A stretch of 64,000 nucleotides of DNA, taken from assembly GCF_000002995.4 (NCBI RefSeq), contig NW_025062479.1, forward strand, positions 13,587,721 to 13,651,720. Direction: 5' to 3'. How positions within the stretch are numbered: position 1 is the stretch's first letter; every line of letters begins with the position of its first letter. The position numbers and the translations under genes were made by a program. Under the pieces are notes generated by a model. That model made no database searches. It had not been told where the DNA came from and saw only the letters and a program-made list of their open reading frames with translations. Below are positions 38,101-50,492 of this stretch, one piece after another. The stretch is from Brugia malayi. Its lineage: Eukaryota > Nematoda > Chromadorea > Rhabditida > Onchocercidae.

Positions 38101-39409
38101 TGCATGGATATTTTGATAGTCATTTCGTTATGTCAGTTTTTTCTTTTTTGGTTTTTTATTATTTTATAGTGAAAAATGAATTTGCAAGCGTACCTACTAA
38201 ATGTTATTTGTAATAAAGTAGTTATTAATTTTTTTCATACATTTAAATTTCTATAAAGCTAATTATTTTATAGGTAGGTGTTGGATCGGGTAAAGGTTAT
38301 ACGGTGAATATACCATTTTCGGGTGAAATGATGGATGATGCTGACTATTTAGCGGCATGGCGTGTTATTGTTGCGCCTATATTAAATCAATTTAAACCAA
38401 CATTTATTATTGTTTCAGCTGGCTTTGATGCCGCATGTGGACATCCTCAGGCTCTTGGAGGGTATAATTTTGAAAAAATTTTTTCAAACATTTTATTTGT
38501 TAAAAGAAATAAATCTGTGAAACAACGTTGCTAAATAGTTCTAAATAGAATGTTTTACTATTATGCTAAATGCTGTTCAAACTATTTTAGTTTCTTTTTG
38601 CAGCTATAATTTATCACCACAGCTGTTTGGTTATTTTACGCTCCAGCTTATGAATTACGCTGGTGGACGTGTTGTACTTGCTTTGGAAGGTGGTTACGAT
38701 CTTGATACTATATCAGATTCAGCTGAAGAATGTGTTAAGGTAGCTTTTATTTCACCTATTTCGATTTTTAGTTAAAAAAATATTTTGCTCATTCGAATTT
38801 AGTATTAAAAAAAAAAAAAAAAAAAAACTTCTGGTTCATTTTTCGCTTCCTCTTGGTATATATGTATAATATATTATATATTCTTCTAGTAAGTTTTGGA
38901 GAGAGCAGAATTTTTTATTACTGGGATTTTTTTTTATTTTCTTTTTCAATTAAATTAAAATTTTCTTATATATATATTAAAGTTGTTTCTTAATATTAAA
39001 GGCATTATGTGGTGAAAGTCCTGAGACAGCCGGCAAATTAAGTGATGAAGCTTTGAATGCATTTCCTAAACAAAGTGCACAGGAAACAATACAAAAGGTT
39101 TAGTAACTTATGAGCTTTATTTATTTTTTTCTTTGTATTTTTACCAAAAGAAGTTTTTTTGTTATCATTGTGATAAAACTGATTACTTGTGTATACTTAA
39201 AATATATTGTATATTGAAACTAGTATGAAAATGTTTTTGCATGCTCTTTTTTGATTTAATATTAGATACATCCATTTTCTATTTGCATATTTAAGGTAAT
39301 CGCTATTCATAAAAAGTATTGGCCATCGCTAACAGCAGCACAGGGCATTAGTAGCAGTGAACTTCAGTGGCAAGCAGTGGCACAAAAATTTGCTTCACTG
39401 TCTGTTTGA
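32972..39409 (+). CDS. hda-4: Class IIa histone deacetylase, HDA-4 type
   Basis: Fifteen exons agree in phase: 32980-33093, 33649-33920, 34025-34188, 34352-34411, 34800-35085, 35338-35612, 35785-36024, 36639-36871, 37135-37281, 37525-37653, 37874-38035, 38274-38461, 38604-38739, 39002-39097 and 39296-39409; 871 aa. The N-terminal half is glutamine-rich (Q10 in exon 2) with a basic helix TKERLKTMI where MEF2 binding is expected. Two 14-3-3/kinase sites are clear: [10 protein letters not shown] (about 258-267) and [14 protein letters not shown] (about 434-447). The catalytic domain (about 471-871) begins [16 protein letters not shown]. It holds RPPGHHAE (His615/His616), DWDVHHGNG (zinc ligands Asp655, His657), GFDA (Asp746) and LALEGGYDL with Tyr788. 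Class IIa HDACs shuttle from nucleus to cytoplasm and repress MEF2 targets; in C. elegans HDA-4 acts under the kinase KIN-29. The model is complete to TGA, with AATAAA at 39549. Confidence 0.97.
33191..33523 (+). repeat. Diverged tandem duplication in hda-4 intron 1
   Basis: A unit of about 168 bp beginning ATTCGATCATATTAATTGTT occurs at 33191 and again at 33359. Shared landmarks are AATTAAAGCA, ACGAATAACTT, TATAATATTATTA and AGATAACATTT. The second copy ends near the pyrimidine tract before exon 2. Divergence shows it is far older than the duplication at 36478-36653 in the same gene. Confidence 0.65.
36478..36653 (+). repeat. 88-bp tandem duplication spanning an hda-4 splice acceptor
   Basis: Bases 36478-36565 and 36566-36653 are identical except for one A/G change within CTAACAACA(A/G)TTTCC. 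Each copy includes an acceptor (TTTTAG at 36545-36550 and 36633-36638) and the first 15 bases of the first catalytic exon. Use of the second acceptor gives the correct protein. Use of the first reads GLVYDLK and then TAG at once. The near identity indicates a very recent event or an assembly error. Confidence 0.95.
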
Positions 39410-39548
39410 GTGAAGAAGTGTTTCTTTCGATATGTTGTTCAGGTTTCATTTTTCAAATTTTCAGAAGTATGTTCAATTTTTTTTTCTTTTTGTCATCTGT
39501 AATGTGACTTTCACTATTTGAATATATTTAGCAAAATCATTTATTTAA

Positions 39549-39554
39549 AATAAA
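39549..39554 (+). terminator. Likely hda-4 polyadenylation signal
   Basis: AATAAA lies 140 bases after the hda-4 stop codon and is the first such hexamer downstream. Confidence 0.5.
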
Positions 39555-41689
39555 ACTGCAAATCAAACTTAAAGATTGACATGGAAGGAAAAATTCAGGT
39601 TTTTGTAGTAATTAAACTGTAACCAAATGCATTCTTGACTTTTCATTAACACTTCTTAGGAATATAGAGGAATTAAAAAAAAAAAAAAAAATAGGGAACG
39701 CATAACCCATGCTCTTCATTTATCAGGACATTTTTTCTTTGTTCAAAAAAATTGCGCTCAAGTCATCAATTAATTTAAGAATTTACAATTTTTTAAAATT
39801 TAATTTAAAACTCTATTTATTTTTCTAAAATAAATTATTGCGAATGATAGTTCTAATAGATCTCACGTAAATGAGGGTTATACTGAAAGCCGATATGGCT
39901 TAATGGTATTTGATAGCGCTGTTTATCTATCATAAACTTTCTAACTTTTGTCTCATTTTTGTAACAGTTTTTGGTTTTTGTATTGTTGAGATGGATATTT
40001 CTGTGCATTTATTTTTCCAGTAAAAAACATCTTTTTTTTCAACTTTTGCCTAAATTTTGCTTCACTATAAACTCACAATCGAAATTTGTAATTTTTTTTT
40101 TGAAATAACATTTATTATTTGAGGTTAAAGAAATCGAAACTTGTCAGTAATTTGAAAAAAAAAGTGTGCATTTTAATGTAATCCCACTTTCTTTGTATAT
40201 GTTTTCCATCTGATTACAAAACGTTATTTTTGTTATGGTGTTGGTTGCACAACGAATGTTGTTAACGAGAAAAGGAGGAAATGTCTTTCACTCCTGTTTC
40301 GGTAATCATTAATTTTTCGATAATCATTGATCATTAATTGCTATAAAAAAAATTTTTTTTTCTTTTTTTAAAAAAAAAATGAGTTAAGCGTTAAAACTAA
40401 TCGAGAAAAGTGGTATTATAATTGATTGTTTATTTAAATTTGATAGCTAATTTGTAATTTCATTTTTAATGAGATGAGTAGGGAAAAAAACTGACAAATT
40501 TGTGATAACTTTTAGTCTCTTTGTCCACGGATGATAAGCGGGTGTATGTCTATTCACATAACAGTTATAATAATGCATTTATTTGGATACTATTACTTGT
40601 TTGAAAATTGCTTTTCTGTTTTATTTCTCACTAATAATATGAATAATATGACTGAATTATAAAAATTTTCATTTGTAATCAGTGATAAAAGTAATGCTAA
40701 AGTTTCGTATTGATAAGCAATGATGATTTGTTTTCTTAGTTCAATTATGATAGAACATTGGAACTTTTTATTCTCCTTCCATTCCAGAACAAAATGATAA
40801 TAAATAAAGCACTGTATGTTAAAAACAATTTTATAATTGGTCAATAACTGTAACCAAAGAACAAATTTATACATTCTTTAGCGAAACTTTACCAAAAAAA
40901 AAAGTACTAAATGCAACATTTTTCTTTTTTTTTTCCTGATAGAAAGTGCTAATTTAAGTTAAAAGAAACTTTAAAAGCAAGAGTTTACTTCTTTCTAACT
41001 CTTTCAATCCCTATGAAATCTAGAACATAACAAATTTATATCAAAATTATACACTTATAATGCTTCAATCAAAATATAAGAAGTTATCAATTATTTTCTA
41101 TTGTGACATTAAGTGATTATTGTAAATTTATGAATAAGAAGGTATACGGAAATGAAGTAGTTGATACAAATTTTTTCCTCTTGATCAATTTTTGATGTTT
41201 GTTAAACAAAGCAAAATTTTTTTATTAATGTTTTGCTGTCGAAAAATAAAGGTAGAACAAAAAGTAATTATAATTATGTAGAAAATGATAACTGACCCAG
41301 AAAAAAAAATTTTTTTAGAATTATTCAACTGCTCCAAATTTAATTTTCAGTTAGGAAATTAGGAAAAAAAAGTTGGCATCGACTTTTATGCTTTAAAAAT
41401 TGTTTTTCTCCGAACTGAAGTGAGAATATAGTAAAAATCATTGATAGATGTGAATGAACAATGAGATATTAGTGACAAGATAGCAATATCAGTAAATGTT
41501 AAAGAGAATGAAACAATAACTAATGAAATCAGATTATTAACTAAGGTAGTATGATTAACTATTTAATAATTGCATTGATTATTTAATACCATAACTTATA
41601 TTTCACTAAATGATAATATTATTAATTCTAATTGACATTTTTATTTAACTTTCTGAATCATAATTCATTTGGGAGCTAATGAATATTTT

Positions 41690-41835
41690 CATGTAATAAT
41701 TATATTAATGAAGATAATGATTTAAAATACATTTTGCTATATTAATGAAAGGAATGATTTAAAATGCATTTTTTAGGATGATTTAAAATACATAGTAATT
41801 ATATTAGTGACGAAAATGATTTAAAATGTATTATA
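41690..41835. repeat. Minisatellite with ATGATTTAAAAT core
   Basis: The core ATGATTTAAAAT appears at about 41717, 41754, 41778 and 41816, usually preceded by ATATTAATGA and followed by ACATTTT or GCATTTT. Spacing varies between about 24 and 38 bases. Confidence 0.6.
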
Positions 41836-44800
41836 TATGTATATAAATCAGAATGCTTGAAAAACAGAACTGCTTTGAAGAAATAATTAATTTACCTACC
41901 TAGTAGGTAAATTATATAAAATTTTTCTCCAGCTCATTCATTTACAATGAAATATTTTAAACTTAAAAGTTAATATTCGAGAGTTTAAAAATCAAAAATG
42001 ACGAAATACAGTTTTTTGCAGCTGCTCTATCACTGAATCAGTGGAAATTATTTTTATATTCAATTTATCGAGCTGATAAGATTGATTAATAGTGATAATA
42101 AAGTAATGGTGGTAATTATGGCAAAAAATAATTTAAAGTACTGTGAATTGCAGGTTTTTTTCCTTTTTATAATAAATAAAAAGATAGAAAAGAAATCAGA
42201 TATTGGTTGATTGCTCAATTATCAATCACATTAATGCAATATAAGGTATTCTGTGACAAAATGTAGTTTCGTGATGAAAGAAATCGCATAATCAAAGCTA
42301 CAGAATTATAATTCATACAGAAAACACGACGGAAATGACAGTTTTAAAGAAATAATGTTTCCATAATTTGAAAAAAGCTTTAAAAAAGAAAACAAAAAAA
42401 ACAAAATATTCATTAAAGTTTACAAAGCCCAAAAAATGTTAATTACCAAAAAAAATATGTTTAATAATAGGAATACTTGCTGATTCTCCCATACCTTCCT
42501 GTAATTTGCCGGTCTTGCATGTAAAAATAAAGAAAGACATCTTGTCGGTAGAAATATATTTTACCCGCAGAAATATTTCATAGATGATTCTATTCTCATA
42601 TGATTTTTTTAGTTCAATCTATGCGCAACTTCAAACGTTTACTTTTTTTTCCGATTAATTTTACGATTAATTATATGTTTCGGATGCTGCCAAATTGGTC
42701 ATTATTTCATTTAATCTAACAAAGAGTTTATGCTATGAAACATCGGCTAAAAATGATTGAGGAAAAAACTTATCTGAAAATTTAAAATTTTAAAGAAATT
42801 TTATTTTGAAAAGCAATTATTTACTCAAAATTTTTTATCAATATTATGAGAAATAAGAAAAAGACGTTAAAAAAATTGAAATAATTTTACTACATTAATA
42901 TATTGTTGTAATTACGAAATTTTTTTAAGAAAAAAATGAGGATATAAATTATTGAGTAGAAGATAATAAATGATGAATTGAACTTGAAAAGCTATCAATA
43001 AAATAATTAATCTTTGTTTATCCAAATTAAACAATGACAATTGTTTTGTGATAATTTTGAAATTCTTTTAGTCAAATGACAATGATTTATTTGTAATAGT
43101 TTAAAATACTGCGAACATCTTTCGATCAAATTGCAAAATTTGTTTATAATTACAAATTATCGCAAACAATTGCACCGCCTAAAGGAAGAACATTTTGATA
43201 ATAATTATTATTATCAATAACACTAACTTTCACTCTTCCTCTCTCTATCTCCCTCTCTCTCTCTCTTTCTTTGTCTCTTGATTAACAACAATTATTTGTT
43301 GCAGTCATTTAATAACAATTTTAATTGACCCAAATCCAATTCATTTGCGGAACTACAAAAAGACAATGAACTTACTCACTAATTATCTCTAACAAGGATA
43401 TTCTTTAATTTTGCTCAATAAATAAATCTTATAATGAATAAATCTTTCTTTATTTTTTTCATTTTAAATATCAGAAAATTTTCAAATTCAATGAAAAAAA
43501 AGTTTTCAATGAAAATTTTCGTTTAAACAAAAAAAAAAAAAAAAGAATTCCATTATAAAACATTTTATGTTTTACTAAATTTTTCTTTGCAATCATTGAG
43601 CAAATATTTTTTTTTATTTGTCTTTTTTTAATTTCTTTTTTAAAAATTAAATTATATTTGGCAAAATTCTGCAATATTCATTGGGAATTTTCTAAAAATT
43701 ATTCCTCAACATTGGATAATTTAAAAATTTTTCCCAAAATTCATGTTATAGTGCTACTGTAATATTTATAATTAAATTTATGTAAAATCTTTGAATCGTA
43801 ATTTGAAAAAAATATATTGCTGATAAAATACGAGCAAATTATTACTATTATTATTATTTATTATTTATTATTATTATTAATATTATTATTATACATTTAT
43901 GCTATTAATAGCATATTTTTTATAGCTTATATTGTAAAACTTTTTCATATTGAAATCATACGACAACGCTTATTTATAAAACTTTATGAGAAATCTAAAA
44001 GAAAAGAAAAAATAAAAAATAAAATACAAATAAATAAATAAATGCTTTTTAAAAAATATTCTTAAAATATGAATATCATTTGTTTACATTTTTCCCTTTA
44101 ATTCATATTTTCTTATTGATATAACATAAGAAATTATTCATTTTGCTTTAAAATGCTTCCTTCTAACATTTAGCTTCAAAATAACTTTTAACATTCATTG
44201 TCCTGATATTATTAATTTTAAAAATTTTCTTATCAAAAATTATAACAAATTACTATTCATATTATTTGTATCTTATCGGCAATTGATTTCAGTTTTAATA
44301 CTATTTCGAAAAATTAAAATAATTTCCATTATTTTGATTAATCAGATACAAATGAACTTATATTAATATAATCTAGCATTAAATTTTATTATTAGTTGTA
44401 CAATATTCTAAATGTTGTAATTCGAAATTATTTTTGAAAAAATAATATATTTCATTATTCATTTATTAAATGTAACACTTTTTATCAACTTCCATTTCGT
44501 TAAATTAATAAAATAAGAAAGCAACGATTTTTTTTGATAAATAAAGAATTCATTTCATTTGTTGCCTTATTTTTGATTATCAATGATCAGAAACTTATGC
44601 TTTAAGAAAAAAAAAAACTTATCAAATAGGTTCAACATAATTTCGGCCTTCTACAAATGATAATATAATGTTTTAAAATAACAATTTCTTAAAATTAATG
44701 CTACAAATAGATGAAACATTGTAATTTGTTTTTTTTTTTCCTTGTTAGATAAAAATAAATGCTAAAGTAATAAGCAAAATACTTCGTTCTATTTTGCTAT

Positions 44801-45009
44801 TGCATAAAACTCTAGGTTAGATAATTATCAATGATCTTGCTTTAGTTGAAAAATGAAATTATTTCATTAGTCGTTAAATTTTTAGACTAATAATTAGAGA
44901 TTAAAATAGAATATAATTGTACTTTAAAATTAGAGATTGAAGTAGAATATAACTAATAATTAAAGATTGAAATGATAATTAAATTTTAATTGAATATGAT
45001 TGTTTTTAG

Positions 45010-46072
45010 TTGTGATAATTTTTTGCTGTACAAAAATGAATTTGAACATTATTCTTATATTTTCCATCATTTTTATTATAAGTCTAAATGCTTGTGGACC
45101 ATCTGCATTATTAGATCCTAATGGTAAGTTTTTCTTTTTTTTTCTTTTTATGTTTGAGATTCTGATTAATTTATTTTTCAAATAATTTTTATATAATATT
45201 TACTAAATAAATCATTGATCTTATCATTTTTTATCTTTCATTTCTTTTTTTCAAATTATATTTTATAAAAAAATCATTAATTTGTCACTAATCTTTTACT
45301 AATCACATTATCACTATCATCATTTTATTCTATTTATTATACTTGCAATTAGTGAAAAAAGAAAAACAAAACCTAAAAAATACAGAAGCAAAATGAAAAA
45401 AAATTCAAAACAATTATTTTGCATTTTAAAAATTGTGTTCCTCTTTTTTTATTTAAGAAATCTTTTAAATTTTTAAAAAGAATTTTTTTTTCCAAATTTT
45501 GTTTAATAATCCTTTGAAATATAACAAAGCCAATTTTTTTCTCACACAATACTGCTTTTGTTTACGATTTTTCTTCTCTTTTCTTTTCACTTAGGTTTTT
45601 TCAAAAAAAAATTTTTAACCATTTATGCAAATTGCTATTTTGCAGCGTGTCGAAAATGCAAACAATTCGAAACAAATTTAATAATAAAGAACTCTACTAG
45701 TATATTTGTGGAAAATATTACCCTGTCATATGGGCAAAATAATGATGGATGTAATTTTGCAGTGCTACAATGCTCAAATCCTACAGCAAGAGAAATTACA
45801 ATACAGGTAAATTCGAGTGAATAAATTAATTATATTTAGATGTAAACATATATAACTGTAAGTATTGATGAATTTAATTAAATAAAGATTTAAGTTTTAA
45901 TTATTTTTAGTGGTATGGTCCATCTGGTACAAATATTGGAGCAACTGGTGCAGTGCAAAATACTCAACAAGCAATTGGTTTAATTACTTGTAATGAAAAT
46001 TCACAATGGATTTCGACAGAAATTGGTGTCATACGAATTGTTGAAACAGCAACATGTGAATATACACGATAA
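45010..46072 (+). CDS. Secreted six-cysteine (C6-domain-like) protein
   Basis: Three exons agree in phase: 45036-45123, 45646-45806 and 45911-46072, giving 136 residues ending at TAA. The ATG lies 26 bases after an acceptor-like TTTTTAG (45003-45009), so trans-splicing is likely. Residues 1-19 (MNLNIILIFSIIFIISLNA) form a signal peptide with cleavage expected before or near Cys20. The mature part has exactly six further cysteines in the order C-x2-C, DGC, LQC, ITC, ATC, with the phrase NDGCNFAVLQCSNPTAREI. This matches my memory of the nematode C6 domain (Pfam PF01681), an extracellular domain of unknown function thought to form three disulfides. There is one domain copy, whereas C. elegans proteins often have several. 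It is convergent with the aquaporin gene. A host-interaction role would be speculation. Confidence 0.85.
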
Positions 46073-46915
46073 TTAAATGTTTATTATTATGTTTTTTTTT
46101 TTAAAAAAAATGTTATAATTTGAAATTTTTAAATGATTGAAAGATGACATTGCTATTTTTAAAAAATTTACATTTAAATTAAGAATGATATGTTTTTAAT
46201 TTAAGGATGATAATTTTAATGCGTGACAATTTCATTTAAAGACTAATTATCAACTTTCACCGTTATTCTTTTTCTTTTTTTTCCTTTCTTTAAAAAGAAG
46301 CAATATTGATGTTATTTTAAAATGAATTTAAACCTATATTTGTGAGTAAAATATATAAAACTATAAAATTCACTCATACACACTTATTTGAAAGTAACGA
46401 ATAAAAAAATTTTTTTAAAGTAACCGTGAAAAAAAAAAAAAAAAACTCGTAAATATAGATTTAGATTAAATTTGAACAAAATTGATTGAATTCAACTTGA
46501 AGGAAACAACACTACAAGAATTTAAGCAAGCGCAGTTTTCATTGTAAATACTTGTCAATGTGAATAACCTAATGTATGCAGATAATTGTTGTGAAATTTC
46601 TACTGGAAATGATAAATCACAATACAATATATTATTGAGCAGGAATATTATCATTCATCTTAATTTTCATTTTATTTATAGCTAACGAATTTACGTAGCA
46701 TTTAATTACTATAATCAATTTTGTCAAAAATACTCAAAATACTATTAACTGTTTATAAATTTATTTCAACAATTCATTTTTCATTTTCTTTTTTTTTTTT
46801 TTTTTTTTTTTTTTTTCGTATTTTCTTTAAATTGTTGCAGTAATTACAAATATAATAATATCCAAAAAATTAGATGCAAAATTTTTTTTATTAAATTTTA
46901 ATCAAATGATTGTTA
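46073..46915. other. Convergent intergenic region between the C6 and aquaporin genes
   Basis: This region holds both 3' ends. A minus-strand AATAAA lies at 46887-46892, about 25 bases past the aquaporin stop. A T-run of 29 is at 46788-46816. A 62-codon minus frame at 46466-46654 has no recognisable features. Confidence 0.5.
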
Positions 46916-49900
46916 TCACTTTGCAATTGCTATCCTTGATTTACCTATTGTTACTCTGCTCACTTCGTTCATTTCCATACGATCGTCCGTTTTGCATTGA
47001 TCTTTATCGTCGCTAATGTGAATTCCTATAATTATGAACAAAATATTTAAGAAAATATTAATTCTATGCATAAAATAATCACATAATCAAAGACAGTAGT
47101 AGTTAATAATTATTAATCAACAATGATTAATTATTTTACATTATATAATAAAAGTTTAAACATTTGAATAACAAGTTGGTAAGTTCTGGTATAATAATCG
47201 ATAATGATTGATCAGCAATGGTCGATTGTTTTACATCATATAACAGATCTTCAGATATATGAACAACAGTTATTGACAAATTATTGATAAGTTGTCGATA
47301 TTTCAGTAACTTATTTAAACATAAATAAATATAATAAACATAAAATAATGAAATAAAATTATAAATAATAAGTTGATTAGTTATTCTGATATAATAGTCG
47401 AGCGTTATCATATCAGCAGTGATCGATTATTTTACATTATATAATTATAACATATTACTAATCTTAATCATTTATTCGCAGCTACATTTCTAGTTATGAA
47501 ATTTGTTTTGTTTTCTTTTATCTGATTTAATTTTATCATGAGAACATCTCTGTTTAGAACTTTTATCATTTTGAGATGATAAAATGTTAGTTATATTAAA
47601 CATAAAGCATCCAATTTACCCATTACATAATTTAAAAAAGTTGCGTTTTTATAAATAAATAATGAATGAGTACCAAGTGATAAATGGTAGAACCAAGCAC
47701 CAAATGCTGCGCCAGCAAATGGAACAAAGATTGGTATCAAAAACCATTTATAATTTCGATAGCTGAAATGAAAGTAAAAAGTAAAAAAGATAGCTGAAAC
47801 TAAAAAAAGGAATGAATTAGAATTTAAATGTAAGTTTAAAAAAAAGTAGAATTTAAATGGAGAAAAGAGAAGAAAAAAAAACGAAGGCACTTATATTTGG
47901 ATTTCTTAAATTTGTTATAAAAAAAGTTTCATATAGATTAAAATTTTTTTCTTTTGTAATGGAAATGTTTTTTATGTTCTTGCCTGTGCAATTGTAGAAA
48001 ACAATGAGAAAATCATGAATCACTGTTAAGTTATCTTTCATGAAATACAATATTACTTATTACTAAATGTTACTAAAATCTAAGTATTGATTAATCTGAA
48101 ATTTTACATTTTTTTGGTAAATTAAAAAACAAACCTGAAAACATCCCAACCATAACCAACAGTGAATGCTACAAGTTTCGGCCCGAGATCTCTTGCCGGA
48201 TTAATTTCGCCACCTGCATTTGCCGTAACACATACAGCAATTAAAATAATTGAAAAGATCAGAACTACCGGTTGCACCGCTGGTGGAATTTTATTTCGTG
48301 GATCAGTAAACATTATCACACAGAATGCTAAGAGTGCTGTGCCAACAAACTACAAATATTCATATAAAAATGACAATTTTTTAATTTATATTTCAAAATT
48401 CAAAAAAAAAAAATTGAAAAAAACTTTTGCATTTTTTGAAAAAAATAAATTGCAGAAAATGATAGAAGTACCAAAAAATTACATAATTTTATAAAAATAA
48501 AACAATAATAAAAAAAAAATAGAATAGTGCTAATATGCATTTGCTTTTCAATATGATAAATATTGCTGATGAAATATGACTAATAGGAAAGAATTTAATC
48601 CATATTCTTGGAAAAATAGTACAAAAATTAAAATAATAACAACATTGATAATAACATTGCTTTATATTTGATATGAAAATTGGATGATATGAATATGATA
48701 TATTAGTACTTCATAAGTTTATATTTTGTTTGATTCGAAATAATAATAGGAAAAAGAGAAGAATAAAGAATTAAGAAGGAACCTGATCAAAGATGCAACC
48801 AGAAATGCTCAAATAATCTTGTGGCCATGGAACAAATATTCCAATTGTTGCTCGTGGACCAATAATTTGACGCTCACCGCCGTCAAAATGATTTATTCCA
48901 TCTTAAAAAAAGGAAAGAAGGAAAAAGTCAAATAACTTTTAAATAACAAATAGTAAATTTTTAATTATTTTACAAATCACAATTATTAAAATTACTATTG
49001 ATTATTACTATTATAAGCACTATTAAAATTAAAATGAAATAATTGATATAATTAATATTATTAAAACTAATGGGGAACAACTGATATAATTTTTAAGAAG
49101 AAAGTAAAAAAAAAAAAAAAAAACACGAATTTCCAAAAAAAAGTTCTATAATATTAAATTTTTTTAAAAAAAATTGACGATTTTGAAAAAGAATGGAAAA
49201 TTCTAGTATGAAATATTTGAAATTCTAGTATTTTTAATACAAATTATTATTAAGAACTGTTTTTTCCCTCTTTAACTTGCTTTTGCTAAATAAATTAAAA
49301 CATAATATGATATTAAAAAGATTTATAAAACTCTTTATTTAGTTGTTTTTTAGTTGATTAATTCTATTTAACATTCAGTATGATCAAAATGATTGATTTT
49401 ATCTTTAAAAAAAATTTTCCACAATTACTTCTTTTTTTAAAAAATTATAAATAAAAAAATTATCATTAAAATTTCTTGTTAAAAAATATAAAAAATATAA
49501 ACTAAATATATAAGAAAAACAATGTATAAACATTTCAATGTATAAACAAGTCTTTAGGTAATAATTTTTTTTTAATGTTACCATCTGCTTATTATTTTGA
49601 TATCTCATTACTTTAATGTTTATCATTTGCTTATCATCGTGATGTTACATTTTATATGATCCTATAATCACTGCAATATAATGATTTTATTATCAGTAAA
49701 TCATAAAATGATAATTACCATAATAGAGGAAAAAAGTGACCAAACTACCAGCAAATGCGCCAGATATTTGAGCAATTGAATACATTATGAATCTAAACAC
49801 TGATATATGGCCACAAAGATAAAATGCAAACGATATTGCTGGATTCATATGACCACCTGCAATAATTTCAAAAATTTAATTGCCATCAAATTCTATTACA

Positions 49901-50459
49901 ATTATTAAATGATAAAAATAACCCAATATTACATTCAAATAAAATTAATCACTAAGAGTACAAAATTATTTATTATTTTCTCTTATAGAAGCTATGTAAA
50001 TAATTTAACATATGTATTTAAAAGAAATTAATTATATGAAGTAAAATTAAAGTTTACTATAATTAATATTAACCTAATAAAATCAATTTAAAAAAATCAA
50101 ATTAAAAGTAAAAAAAAAATAAATTTCTAACAAATAAATTTTATAATTGTTATTTGGAATTAATTTTTGAAATTTATTAAAGTCAACAAAATTATTTATT
50201 ATACTTATTTATTATACGATTTGATATATTTAAAATGAGACATAAAAGATATCAGAATATGTCTAAATTTTACTACATTAATTAAAATGTTTAAATTGTA
50301 ATATTTTATGAAACTGTACCTGATAAATGACCAGCTGCATATGCACCAAGGCCAATTGCTAAAGCCCATCCAAGGACTACGCAAATTTTGCAATTAGCAC
50401 CTTCGAGTAGATTAACTGCATTTGTCGATGTCCCAGCAAACTAAATAACAATTACTATT

Positions 50460-50492
<33 letters not shown>

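Larger units (their letters stand above)
39410..45009. other. AT-rich intergenic region
   Basis: No exon, tRNA or mobile element is supported. A tRNA-like start at 39888 was examined and rejected. Structures seen are a minisatellite at 41690-41835, a short palindrome at about 41889-41913 (TTTACCTAC / GTAGGTAAA), a CT tract at 43230-43270, and three short AATTAGAGATT-type repeats at 44888-44975 just before the next gene. Confidence 0.55.

Noticed and set aside
39888..39960. tRNA-like start (GCCGATATGGCTTAATGGTA) resembling an A box
   Set aside because: No B box (GGTTCGA-type), no acceptor-stem partner and no plausible anticodon arm follow within 90 bases.
48162..48494. 110-codon plus-strand frame
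   Set aside because: It is antisense to the aquaporin exon carrying the second NPA motif.
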